From: Bacteroidales bacterium UBA5433 | GTDB taxonomy: Bacteria > Bacteroidota > Bacteroidia > Bacteroidales > UBA932 | DNA length: 29,888 bases | Assembly: GCA_002427525.1 (NCBI GenBank) | Contig: DIRP01000020.1 | Coordinates: forward strand, 29,038-58,925 | Direction of reading: 5' to 3' | Part shown: positions 26,231-29,888 of the stretch, piece after piece | Numbering within the stretch: the stretch's first letter is position 1 | Layout of the letters: the number at the start of each line of letters is the position of its first letter | The notes under the pieces: model-generated | Database searches by the model: none | Told to the model about the DNA's origin: nothing | Seen by the model: only the letters and a program-made list of their open reading frames with translations | Program-made: the position numbers and the translations under genes

Positions 26231-26268
26231 GCAGTTGTGCGGAAAACGCGCAGCTGCTTTTTCTTTTT
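26231..26268 (+). terminator. Probable intrinsic terminator of tRNA-Pro
   Basis: An 11-bp stem with two G-U pairs (GCAGTTGTGCG with CGCGCAGCTGC, loop GAAAA) is followed by TTTTTCTTTTT. It begins 17 bp after the end of the tRNA. A seven-T run at 26216-26222 directly after the tRNA may also help. Confidence 0.75.
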
Positions 26269-26303
26269 CACGGTGCTTTTTCCTGCGATACGCAAATAAC
26301 GCG

Positions 26304-26338
26304 CAAAGATAAGAATAAATTGTGTGAGCTGCACCAAA
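26304..26338 (-). promoter_or_regulatory. Possible leftward promoter downstream of tRNA-Pro
   Basis: On the - strand TTTG (26335-26338) and TATCTTTG (26304-26311) are 23 bp apart, a match to the Bacteroidota promoter at the long end of the spacing range. A transcript would run antisense through the terminator and tRNA-Pro towards trxB. The -33 element lies inside the 101-bp palindrome. It could be chance. Confidence 0.35.
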
Positions 26339-26426
26339 AGAAACGGGGAACGCCTCCCAATGGCTACGCCATCGGGCCCCTCCCTCCTCGGGTGCGAGGT
26401 TCCCCTTTTCCTTTTGGTGTCAGCTC
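26326..26426. repeat. 101-bp multi-branched palindrome, candidate structured RNA or miniature mobile element
   Basis: The ends pair as GAGCTG-CACCAAAAG (26326-26340) with CTTTTGGTG-t-CAGCTC (26411-26426), 15 bp with one bulged T. After an asymmetric loop the arms continue as GGGGAAC (26345-26351) with GTTCCCC (26399-26405). Inside are two further hairpins: CCC-a-ATGGC/GCCAT-c-GGG (26356-26376, loop TAC) and CCTCG/CGAGG (26386-26399, loop GGTG). The interior is GC-rich while its surroundings are not. There is no long T tract on either side, so a simple terminator is unlikely. It lies between the tRNA-Pro terminator and the end of the VOC gene, 14 bp beyond the latter's stop. Confidence 0.7.
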
Positions 26427-26440
26427 CGATTACAACTGTA

Positions 26441-26803
26441 TTAATTTTGTTCAGCCAATTGGATCTTCAGGCCGTTTGGGTCTGTGACGAAGATAAAGCG
26501 GATGGAGGGGTTGGGTGCTATGGGGCCGGTGATTTGGGTGATGCCTTTTTCTTTTAAATCGGCCATTGTTTTGTCTAGGGATTCTACCTGAAACCCTACC
26601 GACACATCGGCCGCGCAGCTTACTTCTTTGCGGTTGGGGTCAAAGATCAATTCCAGGTCTGTTCCTTTGCCGTCCAAAAAGCAGATTTCTGTTCCCCCGC
26701 CTGCACTAAACGACCGTTTTACCTGCAATCCCAGGGTTTGCGTATAGAATTTCAGGGACTCGGCCATGTCCCTAACGTAGATGGTAATCCAGCAAATATT
26801 CAT
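26441..26803 (-). CDS. VOC-superfamily (glyoxalase/bleomycin-resistance-like) protein
   Basis: A small 120-residue protein with the two-module beta-alpha-beta-beta-beta fold of the vicinal oxygen chelate superfamily: WITIYVRDMAESLKFYTQTLGLQV, then FLDGKGTDLELIF, then VSVGFQVESLDKTMADLKEKG and FVTDPNGLKIQLAEQ. The histidine normally found in the first strand is replaced (CWITI), the second-module histidine is Gly/Phe, and the final glutamate of the family is a Gln, so a metal site of the glyoxalase I type is not complete. The substrate cannot be predicted. It is the only intact small gene between the tRNA and the remnants to its right. Confidence 0.8.
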   Translation of the reverse strand: MNICWITIYVRDMAESLKFYTQTLGLQVKRSFSAGGGTEICFLDGKGTDLELIFDPNRKEVSCAADVSVGFQVESLDKTMADLKEKGITQITGPIAPNPSIRFIFVTDPNGLKIQLAEQN

Positions 26804-26947
26804 AGTGTGGTGGTTTTGTGTATAGGGTAAAGATAGGGAAATTTGAGAAGTAGTGTTAAATTTTGAATCGGTCGCAATTTGCGACCGGTGTATTGGGCAC
26901 AGGAAGAAAACATCATTCGTACAATAAAAATTACAGGACTTTAATAA
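26804..26947. other. Non-coding gap upstream of the VOC gene, with a small palindrome
   Basis: No reading frame of note. It holds the upstream region of the VOC gene; on the - strand a near-match TATCTTTA to the -7 box lies about 25 bp before the VOC start. A 7-bp hairpin, CGGTCGC (26869-26875) with GCGACCG (26881-26887) and loop AATTT, extends to 9 bp if the loop is closed. It lacks a following T run on either strand. Confidence 0.55.
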
Positions 26948-27017
26948 GGTACCCTTACGCCCGTCATGCCGGTATCCTTACAAGCGCTACAGCCGGTACC
27001 CATACAGCGCTATCATC
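26948..27017. repeat. Three short imperfect direct repeats of 23-24 bp
   Basis: Units begin at 26948, 26971 and 26995. Each opens with GGTAyCC followed by wTACr and then a GCGCTA-like segment; units 2 and 3 are the most alike. They overlap the degenerate 3' end of the KilA-N remnant, where its homology stops. Confidence 0.5.
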
Positions 27018-27268
27018 ACTACTGCATTGGTTTTTTTGACCCACTCTTTTACACTTAGCTTGTAGCTATTCAAACCTACCTGACTTTTAATTATGGCAAA
27101 TTCGCCATAATTAAAATTGAGATTGTAAACCGATTCCCAAATACCAAGGTACTTAACTGTATAGTCTCCATCTTTGGCTTTTAGCATATCAGTTAGCGAG
27201 TTATACTCTTGTTCTTTATCAAGAATAATCGTGATTTCATTTCCTTGTAAGCACCCGATAAAACCCGT
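26987..27268 (-). pseudogene. Truncated KilA-N domain gene remnant
   Basis: The frame is open from an upstream TGA to a TAG and contains the KilA-N pattern: GNEITIILDKEQEYNSLTDM, then LKAKDGDY, LGIWESVYNLNFNYGEF and GLNSYKLSVKEWVKKTNA. KilA-N is a DNA-binding domain of phages and mobile elements. The gene is broken: no start codon precedes the first conserved block (the first ATG is internal, at 27187), about ten residues expected between DGDY and LGIWE are missing, and after KTNA the protein diverges and stops before the conserved glycine-rich and helical part. I know the family pattern from memory; no search was done. Confidence 0.62.
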
Positions 27269-27282
27269 TCAATATACCTAAA

Positions 27283-27465
27283 TCAGCCTAATTCTTTCAA
27301 GTAGTTGTACAAGTTTGTGTGATTTTTGTAAAAGTTAGGCCAATTTGAGTGAAGTTGGCCTGAGTATATATAAATATTGATACCCTTTGAAATCAAATAC
27401 TCTTTTTTGCTCTGTCCGGAGGCCTGAAGAACTTGTTCTAGTTGATAAAATTCTTCGAGTGACAT
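27283..27465 (-). CDS. Small 60-residue protein, possibly an IS66-type accessory protein remnant
   Basis: The opening MSLEEFYQLEQVLQASGQSKKEYLISKGI resembles in pattern the N-terminus of short accessory proteins of IS66-family elements (F..L...QxSGxSxxxxxxxxGI). After that the sequence, rich in N, Y and L, matches nothing I recognise, and the usual tryptophan-rich end is missing. A good promoter sits in front of it (27483-27513). The frame ends 14 bp before the KilA-N remnant on the same strand. It may be an intact tiny gene, a fragment, or chance; an inverted repeat runs through its middle. Confidence 0.4.
   Translation of the reverse strand: MSLEEFYQLEQVLQASGQSKKEYLISKGINIYIYSGQLHSNWPNFYKNHTNLYNYLKELG
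27337..27361. repeat. Inverted repeat of 10 bp with 5-bp loop
   Basis: AGGCCAATTT (27337-27346) and AAGTTGGCCT (27352-27361) pair with one mismatch (or G-U pair) around the loop GAGTG. It lies inside the small 60-residue frame and has no T tract typical of a terminator; on the - strand it is followed by AACTTTTAC. Confidence 0.6.
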
Positions 27466-27482
27466 GGCTTTTACTTTGGAAA

Positions 27483-27513
27483 CAAAAGTATAAAGCTCTT
27501 ACTACTAATGCAA
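27483..27513 (-). promoter_or_regulatory. Promoter for the 60-residue frame
   Basis: On the - strand TTG (27511-27513) and TACTTTTG (27483-27490) are 20 bp apart, matching the Bacteroidota consensus. The -7 box lies 17 bp before the ATG at 27465. Confidence 0.6.
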
Positions 27514-27701
27514 TATGTGTTTTATCAGATACTTACAATTGTTCTATCCTTTAGCGACAATGCTAAGACTCCGTAGGGGGTATCACCTTTCATTAAATAC
27601 GCTTCTTAGACGTGTTCGAAGCTCTCCTATCTTGATTATAGTTGACTGCTACCTACTTTGCACATTGTACTTTTGCGCTCTGAGGTAGCCTCTGTGCACA
27701 G
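27514..27701. other. Non-coding AT-rich gap between the small frame and the FISUMP gene
   Basis: No significant reading frame on either strand. It contains an orphan rightward promoter (27642-27675) and the perfect palindrome CTGTGCACAG (27692-27701) next to the stop of the following gene. No terminator with a T tract is visible for the FISUMP gene. Confidence 0.5.
27642..27675 (+). promoter_or_regulatory. Orphan rightward promoter, antisense to the FISUMP gene
   Basis: TTG (27642-27644) and TACTTTTG (27668-27675) are 23 bp apart. No gene follows on the + strand; the transcript would run into the 3' end of the oppositely oriented FISUMP gene. Possibly a remnant promoter or a source of antisense RNA. 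Confidence 0.4.
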
Positions 27702-29879
27702 TTAATCCCTGACACAACGAACAGAATACCCGAATCCCTTGTAGTCGCTGTTCCTGAATACGGAGCTGTCATTGAAGTACAGGTTCAGGAACCTGGCGAT
27801 ATATGAATAGTTCTCTGAAGAACTCCACCAGTAGCCGTAGCTACCAATGTTGTCGAATTCCCCATTGCTATGACGAAAGCCCCCCGGAAGACCTGAGAAA
27901 CCGGATTTATTTCTGTATTCAGGATAGTCAGTATTTCCTACAGAACCTGGAACATCTGAGAAGCCCCATCCGCTTGCACTTGCCATGGATTTGGCAATTT
28001 TTTTCCACTCATTAAAACAACCTTCGTCTTTATCGTATTTCGCTCCTATGGTACCATCGTAATTATATCCGTTATTAGCTAAATATGTTTCTAATATTGT
28101 CCATTCATCATCATTTGGTAGGTGCCAGCCTTCGGGACAGGCTAGCATTGCTGCATTCCAGTTATACAAAACACCGTAAGTACAATACTCATCTGTTGCT
28201 TTAGCCTCAACTACATTTGTGCCATAATAACCATATACATAATACAATGGAATTACATATGATCCTGCCTTAGGTGGACTAATCACAGGTAGATAAGCCA
28301 AGTTTTCTGCCATCCATACCTGATGGCCAATAGTAATGCCTTCATATATTTTTCCATCCCTGGAATCAGTATAAGATTCGTCATATGTTTTAAAAAATTC
28401 CTGTACCCCATAAGCAGTCTCTTCATCATTAGTTGCATAAGCCCTGACATAATATGTCGTGTTGGGAGAAAGACCTGTCAGATAACTGGTAAACGTTCCC
28501 AAACCAATTCCTTCAGTTGTTATAAAGTCTGCCGAAGTCGGATTCCCTGATGTGTTCCAACAAATACCCCTGGCAGTAACAGCTGTTATACCCTCCGCAA
28601 TTACATCGCCTGAACAAGCAGCTGATATGGTTGTGATCTTAGTTACCTCGCCAGTAGTAACTGTAGGGGGTTTTGGAAATGTAGTAAAAGACCTCTCTTC
28701 TCCATATGCAGTTCCTACAGAATTGGTGGCATATGCTCTAATATAGTATGTGGTGTTGGGAGAAAGGTTGATGATAGTGTTGCTATAAGTGCCCAGACCA
28801 CTGCCATTTTGCATCTTTGAATTTGATATTGTAGGATGCGCTGATGTGTTCCAGCAGAACCCCCGTTCGGTGACAACTGCACCACCATCTGCAGTTACAT
28901 TGCCAAAACAGTCCACTGAAATTGCGGTAATATTTGTAATCTTTCCTGTAATAACCGTAGAGATTACCTTTTCAATGTCAGTGATAAAAGTCTTCAGTTC
29001 CCCGTAAGCAGTCCTTACTTCATTCGTTGCATAAGCCCGAATATAATATCTGGTATTTGGCGAAAGACCTGTAATATTGCTAATGTAAGTACCCAAACCA
29101 GTTCCTTCAGTTGTTATAAAGTCTGCCGACGTCGGATTCCCTGATGTGTTCCAACAAACACCCCTGGCAGTAACAGCAGATCCTCCATCTGCTATAACAT
29201 TACCACCACAGGTTGCTGTTGTGTGTGTTATGGCGGTGATATCTAGTGTGTTTACCGTAAGATGAGCAAATTGTGTAGTGAAAGTTCTCTGTTCACCGTA
29301 AGCAGTCCCCTCCGAATTTATAGCATAAGCTCGTACAAAATAGGTCTCGTTTGGTGAAAGACCGTTGAGGTTGCTTGTAAAGGCTCCCACCCCTGTACCG
29401 TTTAATGTTGTTGAATTCCCGACTGTGGGATTTTCTCTGGTATTCCAGCATACACCCCGTGCCCCAACTGGGACACCGCCATCCGTTGTAATATTGCCAC
29501 CACAGATTGCTGTATTGTGTGTTATGGCAGTAACATCATGTGTGTTGACAACAGGTATTGTTGCTGGTTCAGTTGTAAGGGATTTTGCCATACCATATGA
29601 GGTTCCATATTTTGATGTGGCATACGCTCTAACAAAGTATTTTGTTGCTGGAAGCAACCCTGTAATCTGTCTTGAAAAATCACCAATTCCTGAACCATCT
29701 TCAGACTTGAAGTCACTTATTGTCGGTTCAATTGAAGTACTCCAGCAAACACCTCTAACAATAACATTTGAACTTCCCTCTGAAGTAATATTTCCGCCAC
29801 ATAAAGCAGTGGTTTGGAATTGCAAACTAATTTGAGACAAAAAGTTAAGCTGCACTATTAATAGATTCTTTTTTAGCAT
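27702..29879 (-). CDS. Modular surface protein: five fibronectin-like repeats plus FISUMP domain (5' end uncertain)
   Basis: 725 residues from the ATG at 29879, but the frame is open to the window edge, so the true start may lie outside. Residues about 15-103 (partial), 110-202, 207-300, 306-400 and 406-498 are five copies of a ~95-residue fibronectin III-like unit with the pattern CGGN...GG..V.ARGVCWNT...PT...GLSPNT.YY.RAYATN..GTAYGE..TFTT. Residues about 503-725 are a Fibrobacter succinogenes major paralogous (FISUMP) domain: DGKIYEGITIGHQVWMAENL, YGVLYNWNAA, CPEGWHLPNDDEW, and GYWWSSSEN...RCVRD. Such proteins are surface or secreted in Bacteroidota. The start MLKKNLLIV is only weakly like a signal peptide and no lipobox follows. 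Function is unknown; adhesion or carbohydrate binding is a guess. Confidence 0.82.
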   Translation of the reverse strand: MLKKNLLIVQLNFLSQISLQFQTTALCGGNITSEGSSNVIVRGVCWSTSIEPTISDFKSEDGSGIGDFSRQITGLLPATKYFVRAYATSKYGTSYGMAKSLTTEPATIPVVNTHDVTAITHNTAICGGNITTDGGVPVGARGVCWNTRENPTVGNSTTLNGTGVGAFTSNLNGLSPNETYFVRAYAINSEGTAYGEQRTFTTQFAHLTVNTLDITAITHTTATCGGNVIADGGSAVTARGVCWNTSGNPTSADFITTEGTGLGTYISNITGLSPNTRYYIRAYATNEVRTAYGELKTFITDIEKVISTVITGKITNITAISVDCFGNVTADGGAVVTERGFCWNTSAHPTISNSKMQNGSGLGTYSNTIINLSPNTTYYIRAYATNSVGTAYGEERSFTTFPKPPTVTTGEVTKITTISAACSGDVIAEGITAVTARGICWNTSGNPTSADFITTEGIGLGTFTSYLTGLSPNTTYYVRAYATNDEETAYGVQEFFKTYDESYTDSRDGKIYEGITIGHQVWMAENLAYLPVISPPKAGSYVIPLYYVYGYYGTNVVEAKATDEYCTYGVLYNWNAAMLACPEGWHLPNDDEWTILETYLANNGYNYDGTIGAKYDKDEGCFNEWKKIAKSMASASGWGFSDVPGSVGNTDYPEYRNKSGFSGLPGGFRHSNGEFDNIGSYGYWWSSSENYSYIARFLNLYFNDSSVFRNSDYKGFGYSVRCVRD
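28501..28583 (-). repeat. Near-identical 83-bp segment, copy in repeat 5
   Basis: Matches 29095-29177 with 3 differences in 83 bp, far more similar than neighbouring parts of the repeats. It codes for the ARGVCWNTSGNPTSADFITTEG-type stretch of repeat 5. Confidence 0.85.
29095..29177 (-). repeat. Near-identical 83-bp segment, copy in repeat 3
   Basis: Partner of 28501-28583, located in repeat 3, while the intervening repeat 4 is clearly different at the same place. This points to recent gene conversion or a block duplication. Confidence 0.85.
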
Positions 29880-29888
29880 TATACTGTT

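Larger units (their letters stand above)
28386..29837 (-). repeat. Tandem array of five ~280-bp coding repeats
   Basis: The array encodes the fibronectin-like units. Copies share conserved blocks for CWNT, GLSPNT, YYxRAYATN and TAYGE and are otherwise diverged, with 15-70% of positions differing by eye, so they are mostly old duplications. Confidence 0.75.

Noticed and set aside
26332..26419. Palindrome read as a terminator of the VOC gene
   Set aside because: No T tract follows the stem on the - strand and the inner structure is branched, unlike the clean hairpins at 6750 and 26231; kept as an unexplained element.
26804..29888. CRISPR array or toxin-antitoxin system in the accessory end
   Set aside because: No regularly spaced identical repeats and no paired small genes of known toxin or antitoxin pattern were seen.

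Overview
The window looks like a Bacteroidota chromosome, most probably order Bacteroidales. The evidence is the protein families (a gamma-alpha fused 2-oxoglutarate:ferredoxin oxidoreductase without its own ferredoxin subunit, Bacteroidota-type omega and BamD proteins, several Skp/OmpH paralogues, a FISUMP-domain surface protein), the absence of Shine-Dalgarno sequences in front of most genes, and many copies of the Bacteroidota -7 promoter box TAnnTTTG just upstream of genes. I cannot name the genus. Positions 1 to about 26200 are dense housekeeping sequence; from about 26200 to the end the DNA is more AT-rich, sparsely coding and shows signs of decayed mobile DNA.

Left part, + strand (1-11917): the 3' part of rpoB and complete rpoC, closed by a strong intrinsic terminator; then korA-korB, gdhA and a type II pantothenate kinase gene (coaW). 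These cover transcription, ferredoxin-linked 2-oxoglutarate metabolism, ammonium assimilation through glutamate, and CoA synthesis.

Cell-envelope block, - strand (17808 down to 11812): nadK, uppS, bamA, two skp/ompH-like chaperone genes and murI, tightly spaced and probably one operon for building the envelope (undecaprenyl carrier, outer-membrane protein assembly, D-glutamate for peptidoglycan). murI overlaps the convergent coaW gene by 106 bp. Divergent from nadK, on the + strand, run pdxJ, a third OmpH-like protein with a membrane anchor, purC and a LysM protein (17859-21498). The promoters at the nadK/pdxJ divide overlap.

Second - strand block (26079 down to 21499): trxB, bamD, an omega-like rpoZ, recN (TTG start) and nagB. 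nagB and the LysM gene converge with their stop codons touching.

Right end (26100-29888): a tRNA-Pro(GGG) with its own terminator, a 101-bp multi-branched palindrome, a VOC-family protein, a truncated KilA-N domain pseudogene, a possible IS66-type accessory-protein remnant, short repeats, an orphan promoter, and a modular protein of five fibronectin-like repeats plus a FISUMP domain whose reading frame is open to the window edge. The tRNA followed by debris suggests an integration site or island boundary. I did not find a complete unknown defence or mobile system. The best candidates for something undescribed are the 101-bp palindrome and the organisation of the repeat-rich FISUMP protein.
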